This document shows, one piece after another, positions 49,156 through 58,602 of a DNA stretch of 64,000 nt. The stretch comes from Myxococcota bacterium (GTDB lineage: Bacteria; Myxococcota_A; UBA796; UBA9615; JAKLKC01). A program made the translations under genes and the position numbers. The stretch is taken from NCBI GenBank assembly GCA_023150875.1, contig JAKLKC010000004.1, positions 79,993 through 143,992 of the forward strand. Direction: 5' to 3'. Position 1 is the stretch's first letter. Every line of letters begins with the position of its first letter. A model generated the notes under the pieces. That model was not told the DNA's origin. It made no database searches and was given only the letters and a program-made list of their open reading frames with translations.

Positions 49156-51754
49156 CGTCGATCCCGCCGTCGTCCTCGGAGGGGACGTCGTCGTCCTCGG
49201 GATCGGTCTCCGCGCCTGCGCCCTCCTCGTCCTCCTCGGGCTCGGTGGCGGCGGGCTTCACCAGGCCGTCGTCGCCCGAGGGGCCCACCTCGTCGTCCTC
49301 GTCGTCAGGGGGCTCGACGATGCGGGCGAGGCCGACGACGTGCTCGTCCTCGCAGAGGCTGATCAGCCGCACCCCCATGGTGTTGCGCTGCACCACGCCG
49401 ATGTCCCGGGCCCGCATGCGGATGATGATGCCACCGTCGGTGACCAGCATGATCTGGTGCTCGTCCGTCACCTGCACCGCGCCGATCACGGACCCGTTGC
49501 GCCCCCGGGTCTTGATGTCGATGAGGCCGATCCCCCCCCGGTTCTGGAGGCGGTACTCCGGGATGGGCGTGCGCTTGCCGTAGCCGTTGGCGGTCACCGA
49601 GAGCAGGTAGCCCTCCTCGTCGTCCAGGACCACCAGGGCGACGACCTCGTCGTCGCCGACCAGGGTGACGGCCCGCACGCCCTGGGTGTCCCGGCCCATC
49701 TCCCGCACCTGCTCGTCGGTGGCCTGGAAGCGGATGGCCTTGCCCTCCCGGGTCGCCACCAGCAGGGAGCGCCCGGAGTCGTTGGCGAGCAGGCGGGCCA
49801 CCAGGAGGCCGTCGTCCTCTCGGAGCTTCATGCCGATGATCCCGCTGGACAGGACGCGGGAGAACGCCGAGAGGTTGGTGCGCTTGATCATCCCCTTGCG
49901 GGTGATGGCCACCACCGAGTGGGAGTCGTCGAAGGACCGCACCGGCACCACCGCCGCCGGCTTGTCGTCGGGGGCGATGGGGACGAGGTTCACCAGGGGA
50001 CGCCCCCGGGCCGCCGGTCCGGCGGCGGGGATCTCGTGGACCCGGATCCGGTAGACCTGCCCCTTCTCGGTGAAGATCAGCAGGTGCTCGTGGCTGGAGG
50101 CCACGAAGAGGTCCTCGACGAAGTCCTCCTCGCGGGTCTGCATGCCCGTCCGGCCCTTGCCGCCCCGCCGCTGGGCCCGGTACTCCCGCACGGCGCTGCG
50201 CTTGACGTAGCCCAGGTGGCTGACGGTCACCACCATGTCCTCGTCGGGGATCAGGTCCTCGATGGACAGGTCGGCGGTGTCCTCCATGAACTGGGTGCGG
50301 CGCTCGTCGGCGTACCGCTCCCGCACCTCCACCAGCTCCTCCTTGATCAGCGCGAAGATCCTCGCCTCGCTGGCCAGGAGCTCCTTCAGGCGGGTGATGG
50401 TGGCCTGCACCTCGGCGTACTCGTCGCGGATCTTGGCCTGCTCCATGCCCGTGAGCCGCTGCAGGCGGAGGTCGAGGATCGCCTGGGACTGGGCGTCGGA
50501 GAGGTCGAACCGCTCCATGAGGCGGCTCTTGGCCTCGGCGGGCCCCGGGGCGTGGCGGATGATGGCGATGACCTCGTCCAGGTGGTCCAGGGCCTTGATG
50601 AAACCCAGGAGGATGTGGGCCCGGGCCTCGGCCTGGCGCAGCTCGAACCGGCTCCTCCGGACCGTCACCTCCTTGCGGTGGATCAGGAACTGCTGGAGGG
50701 CCTGCTTGAGGTCCAGGATCTCGGGGCGGCCGTCGACGATGGCGAGCATGTTCACGCCGAAGGTCGACTGCAGCGCCGTGTGCTTGAACAGGTGGTTGAG
50801 GACGATGTGGCCGATGGCGTCCCGCTTGAGCTCGACGACGATCCGCATGCCGCGGCGGTCGCTCTCGTCCCGCAGGTCGCTGATCCCCTCGATCTTCTTG
50901 TCCTTGACCAGCTCGGCGATGTGCTCGATGAGCCGCGCCTTGTTCACCTGGTAGGGGATCTCGGTGATCACGATCTGCTCGCGATCCCCCTTGGCCATCT
51001 TCTCGATCTCGGCGCGGCCCCGGACGATCACCCTCCCCCGCCCGGTCTCGTAGGCCTCGATGACCCCCGCGCGACCGTAGATCACGCCCGCGGTGGGGAA
51101 GTCCGGGCCTGGGACGTGGCGCATCAGGTCCCGGATGGTCAGCTCGGGGTCGTCGATGAGGGCGATGGCGGCGTCGATGACCTCCCGCACGTTGTGGGGA
51201 GGGATGTTGGTCGCCATGCCCACCGCGATCCCCGAGCTGCCGTTGACCAGCAGGTTGGGCAGGCGGGTGGGCATGACCCGGGGCTCGACGGTGGACCCGT
51301 CGAAGTTGGGCTCGAAGTCGACGGTGTCCTTGTCGATGTCCGCCAGCAGCTCCTCGGCCACCCGGGTCATGCGGGACTCGGTGTACCGGTAGGCGGCGGG
51401 GGGATCGCCGTCGACGGAGCCGAAGTTGCCCTGGCCGTCCACCAGCGGGTAGCGGAGGTTCCACGGCTGGGCCATGCGCACCAGGGCGTCGTAGACGGCC
51501 GCGTCCCCGTGGGGGTGGTACTTCTTGAGCACCTCGCCGACGACGCCGGCGCACTTGGAGTAGCGGCGGTTGCTGAGGAGCCCCTCGCGGAACATCGCGT
51601 ACAGGATCCGCCGGTGCACCGGCTTGAGCCCGTCCCGGGCGTTGGGGAGGGCGCGCCCCACGATGACGCTCATCGAGTAGTCGAGGTAGCTCGACCTCAT
51701 CTCGTCTTCGATGTTGACGTCGAGGAGCTGGCGGGCGAAGGGCGTGTCGGACAT
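49142..51754 (-). CDS. gyrA: DNA gyrase subunit A
   Basis: This 870-residue protein has the catalytic Tyr124 in [14 protein letters not shown] and the winged-helix region [20 protein letters not shown]. The GyrA box QRRGGKGR is present, and the C-terminal beta-pinwheel with repeated [11 protein letters not shown]-type blades ends in a long acidic tail (about residues 825-870). The position equivalent to E. coli Ser83 is Ala85, while Asp87 is kept as Asp89. It introduces negative supercoils together with GyrB. It is the first gene of a unit with a TPR lipoprotein and hemL; its promoter is at 51856-51884. Confidence 0.97.
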   Translation of the reverse strand: MSDTPFARQLLDVNIEDEMRSSYLDYSMSVIVGRALPNARDGLKPVHRRILYAMFREGLLSNRRYSKCAGVVGEVLKKYHPHGDAAVYDALVRMAQPWNLRYPLVDGQGNFGSVDGDPPAAYRYTESRMTRVAEELLADIDKDTVDFEPNFDGSTVEPRVMPTRLPNLLVNGSSGIAVGMATNIPPHNVREVIDAAIALIDDPELTIRDLMRHVPGPDFPTAGVIYGRAGVIEAYETGRGRVIVRGRAEIEKMAKGDREQIVITEIPYQVNKARLIEHIAELVKDKKIEGISDLRDESDRRGMRIVVELKRDAIGHIVLNHLFKHTALQSTFGVNMLAIVDGRPEILDLKQALQQFLIHRKEVTVRRSRFELRQAEARAHILLGFIKALDHLDEVIAIIRHAPGPAEAKSRLMERFDLSDAQSQAILDLRLQRLTGMEQAKIRDEYAEVQATITRLKELLASEARIFALIKEELVEVRERYADERRTQFMEDTADLSIEDLIPDEDMVVTVSHLGYVKRSAVREYRAQRRGGKGRTGMQTREEDFVEDLFVASSHEHLLIFTEKGQVYRIRVHEIPAAGPAARGRPLVNLVPIAPDDKPAAVVPVRSFDDSHSVVAITRKGMIKRTNLSAFSRVLSSGIIGMKLREDDGLLVARLLANDSGRSLLVATREGKAIRFQATDEQVREMGRDTQGVRAVTLVGDDEVVALVVLDDEEGYLLSVTANGYGKRTPIPEYRLQNRGGIGLIDIKTRGRNGSVIGAVQVTDEHQIMLVTDGGIIIRMRARDIGVVQRNTMGVRLISLCEDEHVVGLARIVEPPDDEDDEVGPSGDDGLVKPAATEPEEDEEGAGAETDPEDDDVPSEDDGGIDGEED

Positions 51755-51855
51755 GGGGGCCTCGGCCGGTCGTCGGGAACCGCGCCCGCGGGGGCGCCGC
51801 GCCCTCTCCCGGGGTCGGCGGGGGGCCGGGCCCGGGGGGCGCGCGAAAGCGGGGG

Positions 51856-51884
51856 AGGATACTCCGGATCCGCCCGGAAATCAA
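51856..51884 (-). promoter_or_regulatory. Sigma70-type promoter of gyrA
   Basis: On the minus strand there is TTGATT (51879-51884), a 17-bp spacer, and TATCCT (51856-51861), about 100 bases upstream of the gyrA ATG. The leader is very GC-rich. The region between here and the ArsA-like stop at 51970 holds an A/T run but no further signal I can identify. Confidence 0.6.
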
Positions 51885-51969
51885 GGGCGAGGCCCGGTGC
51901 AAGTCCGCGAAAGGATAAGTCTTTTTTGGGGAGATGCCAGGGGGTCCGGGGAGGGACGCCGCCGGGGCC

Positions 51970-53190
51970 TCAGGAGCGCAGGCCCGGGAAGAGGTGCCGA
52001 TCGATCTCCAGGAGCCCCGAGAAGTCGAAGACCTCGGAGGGGAGGCGGGGGACCTCCTGGATCGCGGCCCTCGGTCCGGCGGCGCGGGCGAGGGAGGCGA
52101 TCCGGCGGGAGTCGTCCCGGGAGCGGACCGCGGCGTCCGCGAGGGCGCGTTCCAGGTCCAGGGCGAAGCGGGCGGCCTCGGCGGGGCTCGCCCCGTCCCC
52201 CTCGGCCACCGCCACCGCCTCGGCCCGCCCGGCGGCGTCGACGACGTGACCCCGGGAGTCCGCCTCCACCTCGCCGTATCGTCCCACCTGGTTCACGATG
52301 AACAGCCCCCCGGGCATGCCCCGCTCCCGGAGCTGACCGGTGAAGAACACGGCGTCGTCCATGGAGGCCTCTTCGGGGGAGCACACGACGACGAAGCGGG
52401 TGGTGGCGGGGTCCCGCAGGAGCCGGGCGACCCCCTCGGAGCGATCCCGGAAGCCGCGGTAGAGGTCCTTGAAGGCCAGGAAGAACTCGGAGAGCTCGTC
52501 CAGGAACTCCCGCCCGAAGATCGAGGACAGCAGCCGGAACACGATGGACCCCGTCCCCAGCACGATCCGCTTGCCGAAGACCCTCCCCTCGTCGTAGGGC
52601 GAGAGGAACCACTTCATGATCTTGTCGTCCAGGAAGCGGGTCAGTCGGCCGGACGCCTCCAGGAAGTCCAGGGCGTTCTTCATGGGCGGGGTGTCGAGCA
52701 CGATGAGGTCGTACGCGCCGGAGTGGTAGACGTCCCAGAGCTTCTCGCTGGCCATGTACTCCTGGGAGGCGGCGAGGTTGTCGGCGAGCTGCCGATAGAC
52801 GCGGTTCTCGAGGATCCTCCGCCGCGCCGCCTCGTCGGGGGCGAGGCGCAGGATCAGCTCGTCGAAGGTCTTGCGGGTGTCGAGCATCATCGCCCGCAGC
52901 GGAGCCCGGGCCAGGACGCCGGCGTCGTGGAACTTCGAGGCGGGGATCTCCTTCTCCTCGTTGCCCAGCTCCGAGAGGCCGAGGGAGTTGGCGAGGCGGC
53001 GGGCGGGATCGATGGTGATGACCAGGGCCCGCCGCCCCAGCAGGGCCGCCCGGATCCCCAGGGCGGCGGCGGTGGTGGTCTTGCCCACCCCCCCCGATCC
53101 CACGCAGACGATGAGGCGCCGGGTCCGCACGGCGTCCTCCAGGGACTCGACCCCGCGGCGGCCCCGACTGTCGGGCATGGGGGCGCTCAC
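51970..53190 (-). CDS. ArsA/Get3-like ATPase, second of a pair
   Basis: This protein of about 406 residues has the ArsA/MinD-type P-loop VGSGGVGKTTTAAALG, switch-I-like ITIDPARRLANSLGL and YDLIVLDTPPMKNALDFLEA (Walker B / A'). The 'signature' lysine of the deviant Walker A (GKGGxGKT) is Ser here. There are no arsenite-binding Cys residues. A start at GTG 53190 overlaps the stop of the first ATPase (GTGA). Adjacent ArsA-like pairs also occur in actinobacteria (Rv3679/Rv3680), where they form a complex; such a heteromer is the likeliest arrangement here. The client is unknown. Confidence 0.85.
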   Translation of the reverse strand: MSAPMPDSRGRRGVESLEDAVRTRRLIVCVGSGGVGKTTTAAALGIRAALLGRRALVITIDPARRLANSLGLSELGNEEKEIPASKFHDAGVLARAPLRAMMLDTRKTFDELILRLAPDEAARRRILENRVYRQLADNLAASQEYMASEKLWDVYHSGAYDLIVLDTPPMKNALDFLEASGRLTRFLDDKIMKWFLSPYDEGRVFGKRIVLGTGSIVFRLLSSIFGREFLDELSEFFLAFKDLYRGFRDRSEGVARLLRDPATTRFVVVCSPEEASMDDAVFFTGQLRERGMPGGLFIVNQVGRYGEVEADSRGHVVDAAGRAEAVAVAEGDGASPAEAARFALDLERALADAAVRSRDDSRRIASLARAAGPRAAIQEVPRLPSEVFDFSGLLEIDRHLFPGLRS

Positions 53191-54104
53191 GAGCCCTCCC
53201 CCTGGAGCCAGCCCGCGAGGTGGCGCGCCGTCTCCAGGCCCTCGCCCCCGGACAGCAGGGGCACCGAGAGGGGGGCGCGGCCCGTCTCCTCCTCGATCCG
53301 CCGCCGGGCGACCTCGGCGCGCTGGGCGGCGGCGTCCAGGTCCCCCAGGGCGTCGGCGGCCAGGGCGAGCCGGGCGGACCGCGGCCCCCTCTCCCGCACC
53401 GCCTGGAGCCACCGGCGCTCCCGGGGGGACGGGCGCGGGCCCGGGTCCCGGTTGAGCAGGATCCCCTCGATGGGGGGGAAGCCCAGGCGCCCGATGTGGC
53501 GCGCCGTCTCCAGCACCTCGTTCACGCTCATCTCCTCGGGGATGGTGAGCAGCACCAGCGAGGTGCCGTGGGGATCGGAGATCGTCTCGGAGATCTCCTC
53601 GCCCCGCTTGCGGAGCGGGCCCACCTGGAACAGGCGTCGCACCGACTCCAGGGTCTTGAACAGGGCGTAGGCGTGGCCGCTGGCGGGCAGGTCGACCACC
53701 AGGGTGTCGTACCGGCCCCCCCGCACCAGGGCGTGGATCCGGGAGAGCAGCACCAGCTCCCGGGCCCCGGGGGTGGCCTGGAGGAAGTACTGCACGATGC
53801 GGTTCTTGAGGATGAGCTGGACCACCCGCTCCACCGGCACCACCTCCGCCAGGTAGGCGTGCAGGGCGCCGAGGAAGTCGATGTTGGCGATCTCGATCCC
53901 GGGGGCGACGGGGCTCGGCTGGAACTCGGGCCTCCTGCCGAAGACCGACTCCAGGGCCGGCCGCGCCGAGTCCACCTCGGCCAGGAGGACGGAGCGACCC
54001 CGCCCCGCCAGGGCGAGCCCCAGGGCGGAGGTGAAGGTGCTCTTCCCGGTGCCTCCCTTGCCGGTGACGAAGATCAGGCGCCGCTTCTCGAAGGTGTCGA
54101 GCAT
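53187..54104 (-). CDS. ArsA/Get3-like ATPase, first of a pair
   Basis: This 305-residue protein has the intact deviant Walker A FVTGKGGTGKSTFTSALGLA and LLAEVDSARPALESVFGR. The Walker B-like strand is YDTLVVDLPASGHAYALFKT, followed by the long helical lid typical of ArsA-family proteins and a conserved GILLNRD strand. It has the signature lysine that its partner lacks. There is no transmembrane segment. It is coupled to the second ATPase by a 4-bp overlap and lies 85 bp downstream of copA. Its function is unknown; targeting or anion-linked ATPase roles are inferred only from the family. Confidence 0.87.
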   Translation of the reverse strand: MLDTFEKRRLIFVTGKGGTGKSTFTSALGLALAGRGRSVLLAEVDSARPALESVFGRRPEFQPSPVAPGIEIANIDFLGALHAYLAEVVPVERVVQLILKNRIVQYFLQATPGARELVLLSRIHALVRGGRYDTLVVDLPASGHAYALFKTLESVRRLFQVGPLRKRGEEISETISDPHGTSLVLLTIPEEMSVNEVLETARHIGRLGFPPIEGILLNRDPGPRPSPRERRWLQAVRERGPRSARLALAADALGDLDAAAQRAEVARRRIEEETGRAPLSVPLLSGGEGLETARHLAGWLQGEGS

Positions 54105-54189
54105 CGAAGGAGGACCCGAAAGGGTTGGCTGGGTTCTCTGGGGAACGCCCGCCCGGCCGGCGGCGGGCCGCGGGGGCGCGGGACGGGCT

Positions 54190-56505
54190 TCAGGAGCCGG
54201 CGCTCCCGAGCCTCAGGCTGTTGAGCACGACCGAGAGCGAGGACAGGGCCATGGCGGCCCCGGCCATGGCGGGGTCGAGGGCGATCCCGAAGGCGGGGAC
54301 CAGGGCTCCGGCCGCGACGGGGATGGCCACCAGATTGTAGACGAACGCCCAGGCGAGGTTCTGCCGGACGGTGCGAACGGTCGCCTTGGCGAGGCGGATG
54401 GCGCGCCCCACCTTGGTCAGATCCCCCTGGACGAGGGTGATCCCCGCCGCCGCCCGCGCGGCGTCGGTCCCGGTGCCCAGGGCGATCCCCAGGTCGGCGG
54501 CGGCGAGGGCGGGGGCGTCGTTGACGCCGTCCCCCACCATGGCCACCACCCGCCCCTCCCCCCGCAGGGCCCGCACCCGGTCCGCCTTGTCCGCGGGATC
54601 CACCTCGGCCTCCACCCGGTGGATCCCCAGGCGGGCCGCCACCGCCTGCGCCGCGGCGCGGCTGTCGCCGGAGAGCAGGTGGATCCGCAGGCCCATCCCC
54701 CGCAGCTCCGCCACCGCCCGGGCGGCGTCGGGGCGCTCCCGGTCCTGGAGACCCAGCAGGGCCACCGCCCGGCCGTCGACGGCGATGGCGACGGGGGTCT
54801 CGCCCCGCCCGGCGAGGCCGTCCGCCGCCGCCGTCACCTCCTCCGCTCCCCCGATCCCCGCCCCGGCGAGGAAGCGGGGGGATCCGACCCGCACCGCCCG
54901 GCCCCCCACCGTCGCCGCCACCCCTCCGCCCGCGACGGAGCGGAAGCCCTCCGCCTCGGGGATCCCTCCCCGGGAGGCCGCCGCGCGCACCACCGCCTGG
55001 GCCAGGGGATGCTCCGATGACCGCTCCACGGCGGCGGCGAGGGCCAGCACCTCGCCCTCGGGCAGGGGACCGAGGGGGTGCACCGACACCACCTCCGGGC
55101 GCCCGAGGGTCAGGGTGCCGGTCTTGTCGAAGACCACGTCGGTGATGGCGCCCGCCCGCTCCAGGGACTCGCCTCCCCGCAGCAGCAGGCCCAGCCGGGC
55201 GCCCCGCCCCGTACCCACCATCACCGCCACCGGCGTCGCCAGTCCCAGGGCGCAGGGGCAGGCGACCAGGAGCACGGCCACGGCGCTGAAGAACCCCCTC
55301 TCGGGCTGCCCCGCCACCGCCCAGGCGGCGAAGGCGAGGGCGGCGATCCCCATCACCACCGGCACGAAGACCGCCGAGACCTGGTCGGCCAGGCGCTGGA
55401 TCCCGGCCTTCTCCTCCTGGGCGGTCCGCACCAGTGCCAGGATCCGCTCCAGGGTGCCGTCCCGCCCCGCCCTGCGGACCCGCACCGTCAGGGCTCCCGA
55501 GGCGTTGAGGGTCCCCCCCGTCACCTCGTCCCCCGGCCCCTTGTCCACGGGGATGGACTCGCCGGTGACGATCTGCTCGTCCACCGCCGAGCGCCCGTCG
55601 ACGACGAGGCCGTCGGCGGGGACCCGCTCCCCGGGGCGCACCAGCACCCGATCCCCGGGGATCAGGTCCGCGGCGGGGACGGGGACGTGCTCGCCCCCGC
55701 GCAGCAGGGTGGCCCGCTCGGGGCGGAGGAGGGCCAGGCCCCGCAGGGAGCGGGCGGCGCCGTGCCGCGCCCGGATCTCCAGCCACCGCCCCAGCAGCAG
55801 GAAGGCGACGATCATCGCCGCCCCGTCGAAGTAGAGCCCCCGGGCCTCGGCCGCGGCGGCGCCGCCGGCGCGGACCCACGTCGCCAGCCCGTGGACGAAG
55901 GCCGCGGTGGTGCCGAGGGCGACGAGGGTGTTCATGTCCGGCGCCCGGTGCCGCACCGAGGCTGCGGCACCCCGGACGAAGCGGGCTCCCGCGCCGTAGA
56001 CCACCAGGGAAGCGACCGCGACCTGCCCCAGCACCCGGAGCAGGGGCGGGACCCCGTGCAGCCCCGGCACGTGGTGGGGCATGGACAGGGCCATCACCAC
56101 TGCCGATCCCACCGCCGCCGACACGGCCTCGATGCCGAGGCGCCGCCGCTCCGCCGTGGCGCGGGCCTCCTCCCCGGCCTCGCCGTCCCCCTCCCGGCCC
56201 TCCCGGACCTCGAACCCGGCGTCCTCCACGGCCCGCCTCAGCTCGGCGAGCCCCACCTCCCCACCGCGGTAGTCGACGGCGGCCCGCTCGGTGGCGTAGT
56301 TCACCCGCGCGTCCACCACCCCGGGCACCCGCCCCAGCACCCGCTCCAGCCTCGCAGCGCAGGCGCCGCACGTCATCCCCACCACGCCGAGGTCGAAGGA
56401 CTCCACCTCGGGGGGAGCCTCGCCCGGGGCCGCGGCGCGGAGCGATCGGGCATCCTCCAGGGCCGCGGGGGGACGCGGGGGGACCGGGGCCACGGTGGAG
56501 TTCAT
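54190..56505 (-). CDS. copA: Copper-exporting P1B-type ATPase
   Basis: This 771-residue protein has an N-terminal heavy-metal domain (GMTCGACAARLERVL, about residues 42-56) followed by eight helices. The metal-passage motif VACPCALGLATP, phosphorylation site DKTGTLTLGRPE, SSEHPLAQAV (the SEHPL P1B signature) and MVGDGVNDAPALAAADLG are all present. CPC plus these features identifies a Cu(I) exporter in the inner membrane. Its start overlaps the stop of the metal-chaperone gene by four bases, so chaperone and pump are co-translated. No CueR or CsoR regulator is adjacent. Confidence 0.95.
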   Translation of the reverse strand: MNSTVAPVPPRPPAALEDARSLRAAAPGEAPPEVESFDLGVVGMTCGACAARLERVLGRVPGVVDARVNYATERAAVDYRGGEVGLAELRRAVEDAGFEVREGREGDGEAGEEARATAERRRLGIEAVSAAVGSAVVMALSMPHHVPGLHGVPPLLRVLGQVAVASLVVYGAGARFVRGAAASVRHRAPDMNTLVALGTTAAFVHGLATWVRAGGAAAAEARGLYFDGAAMIVAFLLLGRWLEIRARHGAARSLRGLALLRPERATLLRGGEHVPVPAADLIPGDRVLVRPGERVPADGLVVDGRSAVDEQIVTGESIPVDKGPGDEVTGGTLNASGALTVRVRRAGRDGTLERILALVRTAQEEKAGIQRLADQVSAVFVPVVMGIAALAFAAWAVAGQPERGFFSAVAVLLVACPCALGLATPVAVMVGTGRGARLGLLLRGGESLERAGAITDVVFDKTGTLTLGRPEVVSVHPLGPLPEGEVLALAAAVERSSEHPLAQAVVRAAASRGGIPEAEGFRSVAGGGVAATVGGRAVRVGSPRFLAGAGIGGAEEVTAAADGLAGRGETPVAIAVDGRAVALLGLQDRERPDAARAVAELRGMGLRIHLLSGDSRAAAQAVAARLGIHRVEAEVDPADKADRVRALRGEGRVVAMVGDGVNDAPALAAADLGIALGTGTDAARAAAGITLVQGDLTKVGRAIRLAKATVRTVRQNLAWAFVYNLVAIPVAAGALVPAFGIALDPAMAGAAMALSSLSVVLNSLRLGSAGS

Positions 56506-56720
56506 TCCGCAGGGACCACCTGGAAGCCGGCGGCCTCGACCCGGGCCGCGATGGTCCCCCGGTCCACGCCGGGATCGGCCTCCACGCGCACCTCCCGGGC
56601 GCGGTGGTCCGCCCGCACCGATCGCACCCCCGGCAGGGCGGAGACGGCGCGGACCACGCTGGCCTCGCAGCCCGAGCAGGTCATCCCCAGCACCTTCAGG
56701 ACGGTCTCTCCCATCGCCAT
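56502..56720 (-). CDS. copZ: CopZ-like copper chaperone
   Basis: This 72-residue protein is a single heavy-metal-associated ferredoxin-like domain with the binding loop LGMTCSGCEASVVRAVSALP. ATG 56720 is chosen because GGAGG lies 8 bases upstream; ATG 56735 would extend it by five residues. It should deliver Cu(I) to the CopA encoded immediately downstream (ATGA overlap). Its own promoter is not obvious in the 51 bp to the kinase stop, so it may be read through from the kinase gene. Confidence 0.9.
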   Translation of the reverse strand: MAMGETVLKVLGMTCSGCEASVVRAVSALPGVRSVRADHRAREVRVEADPGVDRGTIAARVEAAGFQVVPAE

Positions 56721-56771
56721 CGTTCCAGCCTCCACCGGCCCACCGCCCTCCGGGCGAGCCCGGCGCCCACT

Positions 56772-58544
56772 CTAATCACTCCCACGGCCCGCGCCCGGGG
56801 GGGACGGAGGCGAGAGCAGGACGGCCTGGGCCTCCCCGGCCTCGATCTCCGCGGCGTCGAGGCCGGCGGCGAGCCGGGCGAGGAGATCCCCCGCCGGGGT
56901 CCCCGCGGTGAGCCGGGGAGGCGTCCCGTCCCGGATCGCCCCCCACCCGTCCAGCAGGACGTCCCTCTGCCAGGACGCCCGGTCCCCGGGCCCGGGGGCC
57001 TCGTCCACCACCGCCACCTCCGGCCCACCGGGGGGCTCCACGACCAGCGTCGCCCGCCTCGGCCCCCGCTCCACCCGAAGGGCCCGGGGATCTCCGCTGG
57101 CGAGGGCCTCCTCCACCACCTCCGCCAGCGCCGATGCCCGCATCCGGGCGGGATCCCCCTCCCCGATCTCCACCAGCGGCACTCCTCCGAGCGCCAGGGC
57201 CCAGCGATCGAGCCCCCCCGGCGTGGCGGGAGGCAGCGCCAGGGGAGCGAGGCGGAGGGGCGCTGGGGCGGCGCTGGGGGGGGGCGCACCCCCGATCCCG
57301 TCGCCTTCCCCCGCCCGGAGCAGCAGGACGACGGCCAGCGCGGCACCCCCGAGCCCCGCCGCCCCAGCGGCGGCTCCCCACCCCCGCCGGCGGCGGGATC
57401 CGCTCCCACCCCTCCTCCCCGCCGGGGGCTCCACGGAGCCCAGGGTGGGGGTCCGGTCCGCGTCCCTCCCGGGCGCCTGGGGGTGGGAGGGGGACGGCTC
57501 CTCCCGCCCCGTCGGGGGGACCTCGAGGGGGGCGGAGATCCGGGGGGCGAGGACCGCGGGCCCAGCGGCGGAGACGAGGGGGAGGCCGGCCACCGTGGGG
57601 GGAGGCTCCACGACGGCCCCCGGGTGGAGGGCGTCCAGCCAGGCGAGCAGGCCCGGACCGGCGGGGATCCGCTCCAGGGCACCCCGGAGCCCCTCGGCCA
57701 GGGCCCGAGCGGACGGGATCCGTTCCTCGGGGGTCCGGGTCAGGGCCCGGCGCAGGACCTCGGCCACCGGCCTCCCGATCCGCTCCATCTCCCTCAGGGC
57801 GCCCGCGGCCTCCACCCGATCGATGCGCCGGAGGGCCGACGCGATGTCGCCATCGTAGGGGAAGAGGGGCCGGAGGAGGGCCGCCTCCACCAGCACCGCG
57901 GCCAGGGCGAAGAGGTCGCTGCGGCCGTCCATGGGATCCCCCCGGACCTGCTCGGGGCTCATGTACCCCGGCGTGCCCTGGGCGAGGTCGTGGTCCACCC
58001 GCTGGAAGAGGTTCGAGGAGGCCTGGGCGATGCCGAAGTCGGCGACCTTCACCGTTCCGCTCCGGGACACCAGCAGGTTCCCCGGCTTGAGGTCCCGGTG
58101 CACCAGCCGGAGGGGCTGGCCGGCGTCGTCCACCGCCTCGTGGGCCCACGCCAGCCCCGCGCACACCTGGATCCCCATCTCGGCCACCGCGCGGGGAGGC
58201 GCGGGCCGGCCCTCGATCCGGGCCCTCTGGAAGAGCTGGGAGAGGGACCAGCCGTCCACGAACTCCATGGCCAGGTAGTAGGTCCCCTCGACCTGGTCGA
58301 ACTCGTACACCTCCACGAGGTTGGGGTGGCGCAGGAACCCGCCCACCCGGGCCTCGTTGACGAACCCCAGCAGGCGATCGGGATCGGCGGCGACCTCGGG
58401 CAGGATCTGCTTGAGGGCCACGTCCTTGCGGAAGCCCATCGGCCCGCGGCGCACCGCCCGGTACACCTGCCCCATGGCACCGATCCCGGCGACCTCCCGC
58501 AGGACGTAGCGGCCGAAGGGCTGTGCGAGGTGCGGTCCTGCCAT
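56772..58544 (-). CDS. Ser/Thr protein kinase with membrane anchor
   Basis: This 590-residue protein has an N-terminal Hanks-type kinase domain (about residues 12-280): GIGAMGQVYRAV, the VAIK-like Lys in VALKQILPEV, the catalytic loop LVHRDLKPGNLLVS, ADFGIAQ and GTPGYMSPEQVRGD. All catalytic residues are present. A Pro-rich linker leads to one membrane helix (about residues 388-410, after an Arg-rich stop-transfer). A 170-residue extracytoplasmic domain of unknown fold follows. The architecture is that of myxobacterial Pkn kinases. It lies between fabH and copZ. Confidence 0.92.
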   Translation of the reverse strand: MAGPHLAQPFGRYVLREVAGIGAMGQVYRAVRRGPMGFRKDVALKQILPEVAADPDRLLGFVNEARVGGFLRHPNLVEVYEFDQVEGTYYLAMEFVDGWSLSQLFQRARIEGRPAPPRAVAEMGIQVCAGLAWAHEAVDDAGQPLRLVHRDLKPGNLLVSRSGTVKVADFGIAQASSNLFQRVDHDLAQGTPGYMSPEQVRGDPMDGRSDLFALAAVLVEAALLRPLFPYDGDIASALRRIDRVEAAGALREMERIGRPVAEVLRRALTRTPEERIPSARALAEGLRGALERIPAGPGLLAWLDALHPGAVVEPPPTVAGLPLVSAAGPAVLAPRISAPLEVPPTGREEPSPSHPQAPGRDADRTPTLGSVEPPAGRRGGSGSRRRRGWGAAAGAAGLGGAALAVVLLLRAGEGDGIGGAPPPSAAPAPLRLAPLALPPATPGGLDRWALALGGVPLVEIGEGDPARMRASALAEVVEEALASGDPRALRVERGPRRATLVVEPPGGPEVAVVDEAPGPGDRASWQRDVLLDGWGAIRDGTPPRLTAGTPAGDLLARLAAGLDAAEIEAGEAQAVLLSPPSPPGAGRGSD

Positions 58545-58602
58545 TCCCGTCCGAGCCCGCCCCCTTCGGCGCGCCGGGTGCTGGCGGCGGCGCCGTGGGG
58601 AG

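Noticed and set aside
51922-51927. T6 run as a possible intrinsic terminator
   Set aside because: It lies on the plus strand while the flanking genes are on the minus strand, so the transcript would read A6; no suitable hairpin precedes it on the plus strand.
54190-56720. A CsoR/CueR-type copper regulator adjacent to copA-copZ
   Set aside because: No reading frame with such motifs exists in the flanking intervals; the neighbours are a kinase and ArsA-like ATPases.
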